Assembly: GCF_031202305.1 (NCBI RefSeq)
Contig: NZ_CP101731.1
Span: 3,286,001-3,350,000 of the forward strand
Source: Pelagibacterium sp. 26DY04
Lineage (GTDB): Bacteria; Pseudomonadota; Alphaproteobacteria; Rhizobiales; Devosiaceae
Direction: 5' to 3'
Length of the DNA: 64,000 nt
Shown here piece after piece: positions 1 to 8,793 of the stretch. The position numbers and the translations under genes are program-made. The notes beneath the pieces were generated by a model. It saw only the letters and a program-made list of their open reading frames with translations, ran no database searches and was not told the origin of the DNA. The stretch's first letter is position 1, and every line of letters starts with the position of its first letter.

Positions 1-799
1 CGTTGCGGTCGACATCTCCTCGGACGCCTGGGACGGTTCCTGTCTGGGTGTACTGCCAGAACGTGAAAGGGCGGTCGCGGTAGCGTTCAAGCGGTTCGGC
101 TGCGACGGAACGAAGCCACATCGGGTTGTCGAGCTGCACGCCTTCAAGTATATCGCGATGAAAATTGATATCGGTGTAGATTATCGGTACCTTACCGGTG
201 TGTGCCTCCATACCGGCCAACATGATGCGCACTTTTTCCAAAACCTCGTCGCGTGAAAGCGTCGGCCGACATTGAGAACCGTTGTTCCATTCAAGGTCGA
301 GGACAGGGGGTAAGGCGTCGGGATCTGGCGGCACGTTCGCAGCAAACCACGCGACCTGCTCGTCCGCAGTCCTGCACCAGTACATAAAGTGATAGGCGGC
401 GCGAGGTATTCCCGCCTCGCGCGAGAGCCGCCAATTTTGTTGAAACAGCGGATCCAGGTAATCTCCGCCGTCCGTCGCCTTAATGAATGCGAAGCGAGTG
501 CCCGCTCGCGCTACGGCTTGCCAGTCGATTTCACCTTGGTGTCGAGACACGTCTATCCCATGAATGGGCAGCGTATGCGCGCGCGCGACACCGGGATGAG
601 GGCTGCTATCCCCTTTCATAGGATAGTAATTTGTCGCACAGCCCGAGACGAACGCCACCAGCGCGATAATCGAAACCAGAGCAATACTCTGAGACAGCCG
701 CTCTACCCAGCCGTCGCGACACATTCTTCCATAGCTATGAGCAATGCTTTTATGGAGTCGCGCGAACGATACGCGCACAGAGGGCATGTCCAGCCACAT
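1..799 (-). CDS. GH25 lysozyme-like lipoprotein (3' end outside window)
   Basis: Muramidase-type hydrolase predicted to cut peptidoglycan glycan strands in the periplasm. Reading the minus strand from 799 gives an uninterrupted frame to the window edge. A hydrophobic stretch ending in a lipobox (FVSGC, about residue 48) predicts a lipoprotein. After it come the GH25 signatures: GIDVSRHQGEIDW, then FAFIKATDGG, then AAYHFMYW, then LDLEWNN with the catalytic acid pair, and FWQYTQTG near the cut end. The ATG at 799 gives a long leader; an ATG at 724 gives a more normal signal peptide and may be the true start. It opens a cargo region with several other wall enzymes. Family assignment is firm; a role in wall remodelling under stress is inference. 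Confidence 0.85.
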   Translation of the reverse strand, partial: MWLDMPSVRVSFARLHKSIAHSYGRMCRDGWVERLSQSIALVSIIALVAFVSGCATNYYPMKGDSSPHPGVARAHTLPIHGIDVSRHQGEIDWQAVARAGTRFAFIKATDGGDYLDPLFQQNWRLSREAGIPRAAYHFMYWCRTADEQVAWFAANVPPDPDALPPVLDLEWNNGSQCRPTLSRDEVLEKVRIMLAGMEAHTGKVPIIYTDINFHRDILEGVQLDNPMWLRSVAAEPLERYRDRPFTFWQYTQTGTVPGVRGDVDRN

Positions 800-895
800 A
801 GTGATTTCCGCTTTTACTGAGACAGGGCCGGAACACGGCCACACTTCAGGAAGAAGCAGAGTGACGGCGCGACCGCCCAGAACCCGCTTCTTCGC

Positions 896-1267
896 TTAGG
901 CGGAAATTCGTGGTGGACGTTTCAGCTCATACTGGGCTTTGCCGAGGCCGACCGCATTCGCGGGATGGCGGCCGCGTTGACCGGTGAGGACAAATGGCAG
1001 TTGCTGAGAGGCTGTTAACCCGTAGCCGTGAGAATGATCTTCTGAACTCGAATGGTGATGCCGCTCGTGCCAACCGGCGGGATGATCATGGCTGGATTGT
1101 CCGTGGCGCTCGTCATGCGAGACGGAAGCGGTCTCCATCAGGATTTCCGTGGCGAGCGGAAACTGGCTGCTGTGGGAGAGCGCCTGTCCTCCCTGAGCGA
1201 TGAAAAAGCTCAGCGCTACGGCAGCAACTGCAATGAAAGCAACGAGTACGCGCGCGGAACCAAACAT
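896..1267 (-). CDS. Small histidine-rich exported protein
   Basis: A 123-residue protein of unknown family. It starts with a clear membrane or signal segment (residues 5-28, rich in V, A, F and I). A His- and Ser-rich stretch follows at about residues 50-80, with clusters such as HDERHGQSSHDHPAG and HERHHHSSSEDHSHG. The tail is basic and proline-containing (LKRPPR). The His clusters suggest periplasmic binding of a divalent metal such as Zn, Cu or Ni, which fits the metal-export genes just beyond. No enzyme motif is visible. The gene lies upstream of tlpA on the same strand with a gap of about 130 bases and may be its own unit. The metal-binding role is inference from composition and context. 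Confidence 0.6.
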   Translation of the reverse strand: MFGSARVLVAFIAVAAVALSFFIAQGGQALSHSSQFPLATEILMETASVSHDERHGQSSHDHPAGWHERHHHSSSEDHSHGYGLTASQQLPFVLTGQRGRHPANAVGLGKAQYELKRPPRISA

Positions 1268-1395
1268 GGTAACCAGGATAGCTTGGAAAGCTTAACGGTT
1301 TTAAACAAACGGAAATCCAGAGGTCACCAGATTGCCGAGGGAGTGAGGAGTGCCGAACGTCGAATGAGATTGACCGAGAAGGTCGCTACCGCGGT

Positions 1396-2055
1396 TCATA
1401 TCTCCAGCAGCGTCTCGATGACCCTGCGGCCATCGGGACTATCCCATTTGGCCGGGCCTTGCAGAACGGCCAGTTCGCAGCCTTCTTCATCAACCAGGAC
1501 AGTGGCCGGGAGACCCAGGGTCACCCCGTCATTGCGCAAGCGTTCAAAGAGCTTGTAGCTGGGGTCGGCAAAGAGCTTCAGGTAATCCGCACCAATTTCA
1601 TCGAGAAAAAGCCTAGCGGCAGCCGGACCCTCGCTACCCATGTCGAGGCTGATAGCGACAACTTCGAAATCGTCGCCGCCATAGGACGCCTCGAGGGCGT
1701 CGAGATACAGCATTTCCTCCCGGCATGGCGCGCACCATGTCGCCCAGAAATTGATCAACAGCTTCTTTCCGGCAAAGTTCACCAGAGTGATAGGGTTACC
1801 GTCGGCATCCTGAAAGGCGATGTCGGAATAGTCACGCCATTGGGTGGAGGCCATGAGCGCGGCCAGTTCACCCCGGGCCACTTCATCGATCGACTGGACC
1901 GCTTCTGCCCTTACGGGGCAACTGGAGGCCGAAGTGCCATTGCTGATCCAGACTGCTGCGGCTATGCCCGCCACCGCCGCAACAAGTCCTGTCCCAAGGA
2001 CCAAGGGGCGAGATGAACTACGCGCTTTGTTTTCTTCCGTTTTGTCCTGTTCCAT
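1396..2055 (-). CDS. TlpA-like membrane-anchored thiol-disulfide oxidoreductase
   Basis: Thioredoxin-fold protein of the TlpA/ResA/CcmG type, anchored by one N-terminal membrane segment (about residues 18-38) with the catalytic domain in the periplasm. The active site is WATWCAPC near residue 110, preceded by LINFWATW as in TlpA. The cis-proline loop is GLPATVLVD. TlpA proteins reduce disulfides in apocytochromes or in copper-handling proteins such as Sco. This matters here because Sco, PCu(A)C and cytochrome c maturation genes lie within 20 kb. The length of 219 residues is normal for the family. It lies 30 bases downstream of the flavoprotein gene on the same strand, so the two are probably co-transcribed. 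The exact partner cannot be told from sequence. Confidence 0.9.
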   Translation of the reverse strand: MEQDKTEENKARSSSRPLVLGTGLVAAVAGIAAAVWISNGTSASSCPVRAEAVQSIDEVARGELAALMASTQWRDYSDIAFQDADGNPITLVNFAGKKLLINFWATWCAPCREEMLYLDALEASYGGDDFEVVAISLDMGSEGPAAARLFLDEIGADYLKLFADPSYKLFERLRNDGVTLGLPATVLVDEEGCELAVLQGPAKWDSPDGRRVIETLLEI

Positions 2056-2085
2056 CGCATCTTCACTTGCAGGTTATCAGCGTCC

Positions 2086-3159
2086 TCACAATCTCATGGC
2101 CGCCGCAACGATGAGCCGGGCATCCTCGCCAACACCGAGCACCAGACCGGAGCCCCGATTGCGCTGCCACGGCCTTCCGACATAAAACAGGCCAGCCACG
2201 GGACTATGGCCCTTATCGTGTTTCACGTTCCCTGAGGTATCCTTCGCGTCTTCGATCGCCAGCCAGCCGAATTCATCCCGATAGCCCATGCACCAAATTA
2301 CGGCTCCCACGTCAGCCGAGGTGCCGTCCGCAAAGAGGGCGCGATTTCCGTGCACCCCGATCAGCCGGGCCTTTCGGACCACGCCCCTGTCTAGGAGGTG
2401 TCGGTCACTTCGGCTGCGGTTGGGAAAAGGATCGGCTTCCCGCATCTTACGCCCCAACAGCGATTCAGCAGGTGCTCTTAGCAACCCGGTTGCTGCCAGC
2501 CAAGTCCAGATGCTCACCCCGAAGATCCGTTCAGGCAACAACCGACGGCGGCGACCACCAGAGAGCAGGACGGTGTGAAGGAGACTCAGTTCAGCCGCAA
2601 TGTCGCGGCCAGAGGCGCCGTCACCGACGACAAAAACCGGGCCTTGCGCAACGCTCCCTGGATTCCAATATGTTTCGGGCGTGAGTTGAACGACACTGCG
2701 GTCCAATCCGCTTGAGAGAGCCGGCACCACCGGCACCTGGAATCCGCCCGTTGCAACGATAACCGCGCGAGCCGAAATGAGCTCAGGCCCTGGCCCGGAC
2801 GCAAGGAACCGGCCACCATCAAACCGCTCTAGCTTTGTTATGGGAAAACCATATCGGATCGGCAGGTGATAGGCTTTGGCGTAAGCATCCAGATACGCCG
2901 CGAACTCGCCGCGTGTTGGATAGCCACCGGCGTCCCCTTTGAGTGACAATCCCGGCAGTTGGTCAAGCCGACGCGGGGTGAACAGGGTGAGCGACTCGTA
3001 GCGGCGAAGCCAGCTCGCACCTGCGCGTCCCTCTCGCTCGGCGATGACGAACTGTCCCCCGTTCCGCGCCAGGTGATATCCAGCGGCCAGCCCAGCCTGA
3101 CCCGCGCCGATGACCAATACGTCGGTATCGAGGACATTGGCACGCCGATCGAGCATCAT
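2086..3159 (-). CDS. CzcO-like FAD-dependent oxidoreductase
   Basis: Flavoprotein monooxygenase-like enzyme of 357 residues. The N-terminal FAD-binding Rossmann motif is GAGQAGLAAG (about residues 18-27), and a second dinucleotide-binding site is visible as VVGDGASGRDIAAEL near residue 180. A late GY motif (WCMGYRDEFGW) also fits the family. This group (COG2072) is named CzcO because members often sit beside cation diffusion facilitators, and a czcD-like gene lies 3 kb upstream. The substrate is unknown. Metal context suggests a redox role in metal tolerance, but that is inference. It is on the same strand as lspA and cadA with a gap of about 195 bases, so co-transcription from the cadA promoter is possible but not assured. 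Confidence 0.8.
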   Translation of the reverse strand: MMLDRRANVLDTDVLVIGAGQAGLAAGYHLARNGGQFVIAEREGRAGASWLRRYESLTLFTPRRLDQLPGLSLKGDAGGYPTRGEFAAYLDAYAKAYHLPIRYGFPITKLERFDGGRFLASGPGPELISARAVIVATGGFQVPVVPALSSGLDRSVVQLTPETYWNPGSVAQGPVFVVGDGASGRDIAAELSLLHTVLLSGGRRRRLLPERIFGVSIWTWLAATGLLRAPAESLLGRKMREADPFPNRSRSDRHLLDRGVVRKARLIGVHGNRALFADGTSADVGAVIWCMGYRDEFGWLAIEDAKDTSGNVKHDKGHSPVAGLFYVGRPWQRNRGSGLVLGVGEDARLIVAAAMRL

Positions 3160-3353
3160 GCGGTTCTAGGGAAACTAGGATCCGGCAGCCTTGGGGTGTT
3201 CTAGCTTCTCGCAAGGCGGTCGCCGCGACAAGATCGTCGGGCCAACCCGTTACGAAAAGGCTGGCACCGTCGTTGATGATGGAGCCGCCATGCATGAGCG
3301 GCGCCATATGATCAATGGCTGCGAAAGCGACGATCACGACATTGCTTGCGAAA

Positions 3354-3830
3354 TCATTTTGCAGTTTTCGGCCTCCTCGATCCGATAGAGCGGAGCATTG
3401 GCCCTCCGAACAGTATCAAGACGCCTGCCGTGATCCAGATATCGGCGAGATTGTTGACGAAAAATGGAGAGTCGCGCGGGCCCCACGCCAGGAAATCCGT
3501 CACGGCGCCATGGACGCCCCGATCCGCCAGATTGGAAACCGCGCCGGCGATGATGCAGCCCAAGGCAAGCGCGTCGAGCGAAGACGACGTGCGGAAAAAC
3601 CAGATCGTCAAAGCCAGGACGAGCACGGCCGTCACGATCAGCACAAGGAACGGCGAACCGGAAAAAAAACCGAACGACACACCCGAATTGAAAGCAAGCT
3701 TCAGTGAGAGGCCGGGCATCAGGGCGATTGCCGGATCCGAAACGTCCAACGCGCCCAACGCCCAGATTTTCGCTGCGAGATCCAGTCCGACAAGGCCAGG
3801 CACGAGGTATAATGCGACGGGGAACTTCAT
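3354..3830 (-). CDS. lspA: Lipoprotein signal peptidase (signal peptidase II)
   Basis: Inner-membrane aspartyl protease that removes lipoprotein signal peptides. Four membrane segments are predicted, and both catalytic aspartate motifs are present: GAVSNLADR and FFVNNLADI. I start it at the ATG at 3830, which overlaps the cadA stop as TAATG and has GAGG nine bases upstream, giving 158 residues. A longer reading from 3857 adds nine residues but lacks this coupling. An lspA copy directly behind a Cd/Pb/Zn P-type ATPase is the arrangement of lead-resistance operons, where the LspA domain is PbrC. A PAP2 phosphatase at 30770 could be the separate PbrB partner. Involvement in lead resistance is inference from this pairing. 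Confidence 0.92.
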   Translation of the reverse strand: MKFPVALYLVPGLVGLDLAAKIWALGALDVSDPAIALMPGLSLKLAFNSGVSFGFFSGSPFLVLIVTAVLVLALTIWFFRTSSSLDALALGCIIAGAVSNLADRGVHGAVTDFLAWGPRDSPFFVNNLADIWITAGVLILFGGPMLRSIGSRRPKTAK

Positions 3831-6127
3831 TAGGCCTCGCGTCCGATTCCCCGCCATACGAGCAGGCGCATGGCGTTTGCAGTGACAAGGACCGTGGCGC
3901 CGGTGTCAGCCAAGATCGCTGGCCAAAGGCCGGTGATGCCGAGCACCGTCGTCACCAGGAACACCGCCTTGAGTCCCAACGCGATCGTGATGTTCTGGAA
4001 AATGTTGCTCATGGTCGCGCGCGACAGCCCGATCATGTTGGCCACGTCCGTCACCCGGCCGTGCAGGATAGCGGCATCAGCCGTCTCTAGCGCCACATCG
4101 GTACCCCCGCCCATGGCGATGCCGATATCGGCTGCGGCCAGCGCGGGCGCATCGTTGATGCCGTCTCCCACCTTGGCGACGACGCGACCAGTGCCGCGCA
4201 GCTCGCCCACGATCCTCTGCTTGTCCTGCGGTAGCAGCTCAGCCCGCGCCTCCATGCCGAGCGAGGCGGCGATGGCGCTTGCAGTTCGCGTGTTGTCGCC
4301 GGTCAACATGAGAGCGCCCGCCCCAAGCTCCTTGAGCCGTCCTATACCCGCCCGAGCATCTTCGCGCGGCTCGTCGCGCATGGCGATCAGCCCGGCGATT
4401 TCTCCGCCGGCGAGAAGAACCGAGACGGTCTTGCCCGCGTCATTGAGCGCCGCGATCTTGCCGTCGAGCTCTGCACCCAGCTCGGTGCGCTCTCGTGCCG
4501 CCCGCGGCGAGCCCAAGAACAGCTCAACGCCATCCAGCGACCCAACCACACCCTTGCCGCCGACCGCGCCGGCATCGTCGGCAGGCCGGATGGGGACAAC
4601 CTCCACATCGGCCCGCGCGAGGATGGCCACGGCCAGCGGATGGCTCGATCCCGCCTCGAGCGCGGCTGCAAGCCGCAACACTTCCCGTTCATCCCGGCCG
4701 ATGCCGACGATGTCGGTCACCTGCGGTTTGCCCTCGGTCAGGGTGCCGGTCTTGTCGAAGGCAACAAGGTCAATCTTTCTCAGGCTTTCCAGGACGGCGC
4801 CGCCCTTCATCAGCAGACCGCGCCGCGCCCCCGCCGAAAGTCCGGCGGCGATCGCAGCGGGCGTCGAGATGACGAGAGCGCACGGACAACCGATGAGAAG
4901 AACCGCTAATCCACGATAAACCCATGTGCCCCAATCCTCGCCCGCAACCAGTGGAGGCAGGATGGCGACGAGGAGTGCGAACACCATCACGCCCGGGGTG
5001 TAGTATTTGGAGAACCGGTCAATGAAGCGCTCGGTGGGCGCTTTTGATTCCTGAGCTTCCTCGACCAACGCGATCACTCGCGCGATGGTGTTGTCAGCGC
5101 TGGTCGCGGTGACGCGGATGCGCAGCACACCCTCGCCGTTGACCGTGCCGGCATAGACCATGTCGCCAGCCTCCTTACGCTTTGGCACGGATTCTCCCGT
5201 AACCGGCGCCTCGTTGACGGCGCTATCCCCAGAGATCACCTCCCCGTCGGCGGAAATGCGATCGCCGGGCCGCACCAGAATGAATGCTCCAACGGACAAG
5301 CTGTCGGAAGGCACGGTACGGGTCTCGCCATCCACTTCGAGCAGTGCGGTTTTGGGCATGAGATCGGCCAGCGCCGTGATACTGGCGCGGGCGCGGCTGG
5401 CAGCGATGCCCTCGAGCAACTCTCCAATCAGAAAAAGGAGGACGACCACGGCCGCTTCCTCGGTGGCTCCGATGATGACCGCGCCGATAGCCGCGACCGT
5501 CATCAAGGTCTCTATGGAGAACGGGCTGCCATTGATCGCACCCATGTAGGCGCGGCGCGCGATGGGTATGAGCCCTACGAACATCGCGATGATGAAGCCC
5601 CAGGGCTGGGTCTGCGGAAGCATCTGACCGGCTAGGAATGCGGCACCAAGGGCGAGGCCGCATATGATGGTCAATTGAGCCTTGGAGGTTTTCCACCAGG
5701 GACCGTCCAACGGGCCGTGGTCATGGCCATGCGCGCCGGTTGAAGCCTTCGCGTTTTTCTGCACTGCGCTGGTTCGATCTTCTTGACCATGACCGTGGTC
5801 GTCGTGGTCGTGACTATGGTCATGGCCATGATGGTGGCCGTCGTGGCTGCAATGCTCATGGTCGTTCGCCGGAACACCGGATACTCGGCTCTCCAGGCCT
5901 GCATCCGCCACCCTATTCGCTTTGTAGCCCAGGCTTTCGACTTTGGAACGTATCGCGTCAAGGTCGGCGCTGCCATTGTCCGTGGTCGTCATGGTTCCGG
6001 CCATGACGGAGACCTTTACATCCTCGATGCCAGGCATGCGGCGAACCGCCGTATCGATCTTGGCTGCGCAACTGGCGCAATCCATTCCAGCGACGCGATA
6101 GCGGGTTTGGCGGTGTTCGCGAGTCAT
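3830..6127 (-). CDS. cadA: Zn/Cd/Pb-translocating P1B-type ATPase
   Basis: ATP-driven exporter of divalent soft metals across the inner membrane. The N-terminal HMA domain carries GMDCASC (residues 14-20). A His/Asp-rich linker with many HDH and HGH repeats lies at about residues 90-140, a likely zinc-binding tail. The core has the CPCAL membrane motif, DKTGTLTEG with the phosphorylated Asp, the HP dipeptide (SSHPLA), TGDN and GDGINDAPALA. CPC with these flanks places it with ZntA/CadA rather than copper pumps. The length of 765 residues is usual. The operator at 6162-6191 lies just upstream and lspA overlaps its stop codon. Which metal is the main substrate cannot be decided from sequence. 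Confidence 0.95.
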   Translation of the reverse strand: MTREHRQTRYRVAGMDCASCAAKIDTAVRRMPGIEDVKVSVMAGTMTTTDNGSADLDAIRSKVESLGYKANRVADAGLESRVSGVPANDHEHCSHDGHHHGHDHSHDHDDHGHGQEDRTSAVQKNAKASTGAHGHDHGPLDGPWWKTSKAQLTIICGLALGAAFLAGQMLPQTQPWGFIIAMFVGLIPIARRAYMGAINGSPFSIETLMTVAAIGAVIIGATEEAAVVVLLFLIGELLEGIAASRARASITALADLMPKTALLEVDGETRTVPSDSLSVGAFILVRPGDRISADGEVISGDSAVNEAPVTGESVPKRKEAGDMVYAGTVNGEGVLRIRVTATSADNTIARVIALVEEAQESKAPTERFIDRFSKYYTPGVMVFALLVAILPPLVAGEDWGTWVYRGLAVLLIGCPCALVISTPAAIAAGLSAGARRGLLMKGGAVLESLRKIDLVAFDKTGTLTEGKPQVTDIVGIGRDEREVLRLAAALEAGSSHPLAVAILARADVEVVPIRPADDAGAVGGKGVVGSLDGVELFLGSPRAARERTELGAELDGKIAALNDAGKTVSVLLAGGEIAGLIAMRDEPREDARAGIGRLKELGAGALMLTGDNTRTASAIAASLGMEARAELLPQDKQRIVGELRGTGRVVAKVGDGINDAPALAAADIGIAMGGGTDVALETADAAILHGRVTDVANMIGLSRATMSNIFQNITIALGLKAVFLVTTVLGITGLWPAILADTGATVLVTANAMRLLVWRGIGREA

Positions 6128-6161
6128 TTCGGTAGGCTCCTAGTCATCATATGACGACCAG

Positions 6162-6191
6162 CTTGCATCCTCTAGCCACTATAGGAGCAAG
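6162..6191 (-). promoter_or_regulatory. MerR-type operator/promoter of cadA-lspA
   Basis: On the minus strand the site reads CTTGCTC as -35, then the dyad CTATAGTGGCTAGAGG, then a weak -10 around TGCAAGCT. The over-long spacer filled by a dyad is the hallmark of promoters activated by MerR-family sensors. It sits about 35 bases before the cadA start. Three other sites in the window match it almost base for base. Confidence 0.85.
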
Positions 6192-6275
6192 CGAAATTTT
6201 CGCCCGCTTTGCCCACGCGTCGAATCCGCAGGATGTCAGCTCCGTGCCAGACTCCAGATAGCGCGCAAACTCGCC

Positions 6276-7208
6276 TCAGTGGTGCCTGGAGTCGAGTTTA
6301 CCGGGCGGGTCCACCTGTACGGTGACGTGGTCGATCGCATACCGCTCCTTGAGCCATCCCGAGACGATCTGGGGCAGGCTGAGCGGATCGGTTCCCTCCG
6401 CCGGGCTGACGTGGACGGTGGCAACGCTGGATTCATCGGTCAGCGTCCAGGCGTGAAAATGTCCCGCCTCCGCCACCCCGGGGAGGCTCGCAAGACCGCG
6501 CTCCGCATCAACCGCATCCACGCCCCGGGGGACGGCCTGCAACAGAACACGGATCGAGTCCGAGATAAGGCTCCACGCGGAGCGGACCACGAGCATCGCC
6601 ACCAGCACCGAGAGGATGGGATCGAGGATCGTCCAACCCGTCAGCATGATCCCGATCGCGGCGGCGATGGCGCCAAACGAGCCGAGAAGGTCGCCGATGA
6701 CGTGCAGGAACGCGCCCCTGAGATTGCCATCGCCGCTGTTCCCCGACCAGAGAATCAGGGCTCCAGCCACATTCACGCCGAGGCCGATCACCGCGACGAT
6801 CAGCATCGGCCCTGCCAGAATCTCGACAGGAGCATTGATCCGCTGCACCGCTTCCCAGACGATCCATGCGACGAGCAAGAGCAGCGTCGCGCCGTTGGCG
6901 AGCGCCGCGAGCACCCTCACGCGGTGAAATCCGTAGGTCCGCGTGGCGTCCGCTGCGCGCCGCGCGATGCGGTAGGCGATCAGGGCCAGGAGCAGTGCGG
7001 CCGAATCCGAGACCATGTGGCCGGCATCGGCGATCAACGCCAGTGAACCGGAGAACCAACCGCCGACAGCCTGCACGATCGCATAGCTGGCGGTGAAAAT
7101 GAGGACAAGACGGATGCGCCGCTCGTTCGAGGCAATAACGGTCTGCCCGTGATCGTGGCCCCCTTCATGAGCATGTCCGTCATTCCGGGTTTCGGCGTTT
7201 TGCGCCAT
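6276..7208 (-). CDS. czcD: CzcD-type cation diffusion facilitator
   Basis: Proton-coupled exporter of Zn, Cd or Co in the inner membrane. The protein has 310 residues with six predicted membrane segments, a short His-rich N-terminus (HAHEGGHDHGQ) and the metal site motif LIADAGHMVSD in segment 2. The matching HVIGDLLGS motif is in segment 5, followed by a cytoplasmic C-terminal domain ending in a conserved HVTVQVDP strand. I start it at the ATG at 7208, which has GAGGAG eight bases upstream and follows the previous stop by one base; a longer reading would cover the upstream gene. It is therefore the second gene of a two-gene operon driven from the operator at 7836-7865. Confidence 0.93.
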   Translation of the reverse strand: MAQNAETRNDGHAHEGGHDHGQTVIASNERRIRLVLIFTASYAIVQAVGGWFSGSLALIADAGHMVSDSAALLLALIAYRIARRAADATRTYGFHRVRVLAALANGATLLLLVAWIVWEAVQRINAPVEILAGPMLIVAVIGLGVNVAGALILWSGNSGDGNLRGAFLHVIGDLLGSFGAIAAAIGIMLTGWTILDPILSVLVAMLVVRSAWSLISDSIRVLLQAVPRGVDAVDAERGLASLPGVAEAGHFHAWTLTDESSVATVHVSPAEGTDPLSLPQIVSGWLKERYAIDHVTVQVDPPGKLDSRHH

Positions 7209-7209
7209 A

Positions 7210-7758
7210 TCAAGCTCCTCGGGAAAGCTGCTGCATGCCCCACCACGCAGCGGGTGCAAGCAGCACAACGCTTGCCATGCCGGGAAAATAGGCAAACGGC
7301 TGTGGGGTAAGCCATGGGAAAACGACAAAGTGCGCCAGTTCGGTAATGCCCATGGCGGCAAAGAAGGTCCAGGCAAGATAGGTTCCGAACGGGTATCCCC
7401 GGCTGACAAGCGGCGGCACAAGCAGCCAGGCGCCCACTGAGAGGAGGACCAGCAGGATCACTTGCCAGGAACCAACGTCGGGCGTGCTTATGCCGGTGAT
7501 CGCCGCCAGCCTGTCAAAAAAATCCATTGAATACTCCTCGATACGATGGAGAACGAAGAGTGCCAGTGCCAGAAAGTAAGGCGTCTTGATTGCGGCGAAG
7601 GAGGGATTGGCAGGAAAGAACAGCCACAGCGCGAACCCCCCAAGAAACCCGGAGGTAAAGATCAGCATCGTCCAGAAGCCGAACGCCGCATAGCCCAGGA
7701 CCAGAACCAACATGGAAAACAAAAAGGCTGCGGCAATGATAGCAGGGTTTCGGTTCAC
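7210..7758 (-). CDS. HXXEE-domain integral membrane protein
   Basis: A 182-residue membrane protein with about five hydrophobic segments. The diagnostic motif HRIEEY, at about residue 70, and the later AHFVVFPW histidine match the HXXEE domain family, whose biochemical function is not known. The paired His and Glu residues inside membrane segments would suit metal coordination, which is inference. It is translationally linked to czcD: its TGA is followed by a single base and then the czcD ATG. The MerR-type operator at 7836-7865 lies 80 bases upstream in the right direction. Metal-inducible expression together with a zinc exporter is the most informative clue to its role. Confidence 0.8.
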   Translation of the reverse strand: MNRNPAIIAAAFLFSMLVLVLGYAAFGFWTMLIFTSGFLGGFALWLFFPANPSFAAIKTPYFLALALFVLHRIEEYSMDFFDRLAAITGISTPDVGSWQVILLVLLSVGAWLLVPPLVSRGYPFGTYLAWTFFAAMGITELAHFVVFPWLTPQPFAYFPGMASVVLLAPAAWWGMQQLSRGA

Positions 7759-7835
7759 GTCGCGGCCTCGTTCGACGCTTCTATGATTTGTTCCCAGTTC
7801 ACTGTCATTTCACCCTATTGATCTTCGCTCGACAA

Positions 7836-7865
7836 CCTGCATCCTCTAGCCACTAGAGGAGCAAG
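7836..7865 (-). promoter_or_regulatory. MerR-type operator/promoter of the HXXEE-czcD operon
   Basis: On the minus strand it reads CTTGCTC, then the perfect dyad CCTCTAGTGGCTAGAGG, then TGCAGGTT as a weak -10. It differs from the cadA site at only a few positions. The orientation points to the gene starting at 7758, not to the divergent DUF1223 gene. Confidence 0.85.
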
Positions 7866-7960
7866 CGGAATCGTCAACCGAGGAATCTGTGGGCGTGACT
7901 GTGCGATCCTCACCTCGAATTGAGTGGCTGCACGCCGGGTTCATCCTTACAAAAAACGCC

Positions 7961-8716
7961 ATGCGCGTTCCTGTTTCCCAATCTGCCCGGCTGGTTCTTC
8001 GCCTGTATCTGGCAGCGATGACCTGCTTGGCGGCCGGTGCTGCGTACTCATTGGAGATACGCGACCGGCCCAATGCAGTCGTTGAACTCTTCACGAGCCA
8101 GGGCTGCCCGCCTTGCCCGGCAGCAGACCAACTCCTGTCCCGGATGAGCGATGAGAACAACGTCATCGCTCTCGCCTATCACGTGAACTATTGGGACTAT
8201 ACGGGCTGGGCCGACACTTTCGCCATATCCGCGAATGGCGAGCTACAGAAGGCATATGCCAGTGCGTCGGGCACAAACAGGCTCTATACGCCCCAGATGA
8301 TCGTCAACGGCGCACGCAGCATGGCAGGGTCAAACGCCGAGGAGGTGTTGGATGCGCTTGCCGAAGCGGATTTGGCGCTTTCCATGGACGTTGAGGCCGA
8401 ATCTCAGGACGTCGTCATTCTTCGAGCGGGCCCCCGTTCCGGTCTGGGCGCGGCGGTCGTGTGGCTGGTTGCCTTTCGGAACAGTGCCGAGGTTGAGGTC
8501 ACAGGGGGCGACAACATGGGCCAACGCCTATCCTATTCTCATATCGTCACGTCCCGCCAGCCGGTCGGGATGTGGGATCCGTCGAGCGGGGCCGAGATAC
8601 GCATTCCAGTGCCTGAGGCTCTCGGGCCCGACAACGATGGTTTCGCGCTCATCATACAGGAAAAGAACGGCGCGTTGCCCGGCCGTATTCTGGGGGCTGC
8701 CGCAGTCATGCGCTGA
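7961..8716 (+). CDS. DUF1223 thioredoxin-fold protein
   Basis: Exported protein with a thioredoxin-like fold, defined by VVELFTSQGCPPCPAAD about 40 residues in. Family members usually have CSSCPPAD here, so the CPPC pair is a variant that looks more like a classical redox site. The conserved blocks ALAYHVNYWDYTGWAD and YTPQMIVNG follow. I prefer the ATG at 7961, which gives a proper signal peptide (RLVLRLYLAAMTCLAAGAAYS). An upstream GTG-type start at 7889 is possible but would precede the signal peptide with an unlikely leader. The function of DUF1223 is not established. Periplasmic thiol chemistry is inferred from the fold, the cysteines and the many redox neighbours. Confidence 0.85.
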   Translation: MRVPVSQSARLVLRLYLAAMTCLAAGAAYSLEIRDRPNAVVELFTSQGCPPCPAADQLLSRMSDENNVIALAYHVNYWDYTGWADTFAISANGELQKAYASASGTNRLYTPQMIVNGARSMAGSNAEEVLDALAEADLALSMDVEAESQDVVILRAGPRSGLGAAVVWLVAFRNSAEVEVTGGDNMGQRLSYSHIVTSRQPVGMWDPSSGAEIRIPVPEALGPDNDGFALIIQEKNGALPGRILGAAAVMR

Positions 8717-8793
8717 GCCAGTTAGGGATTCGCTTGCACCGACTCGACATTACCGCTCCCCTGGCTTTATAGCCCCGGCTGAAGGAGCTGCGC

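Noticed and set aside
2963..3353. Open frame on the minus strand between lspA and the flavoprotein gene (HMAPLMHGGSIINDGASLFV...)
   Set aside because: No family, no start signal, and the second half only mirrors the flavoprotein gene in another frame.
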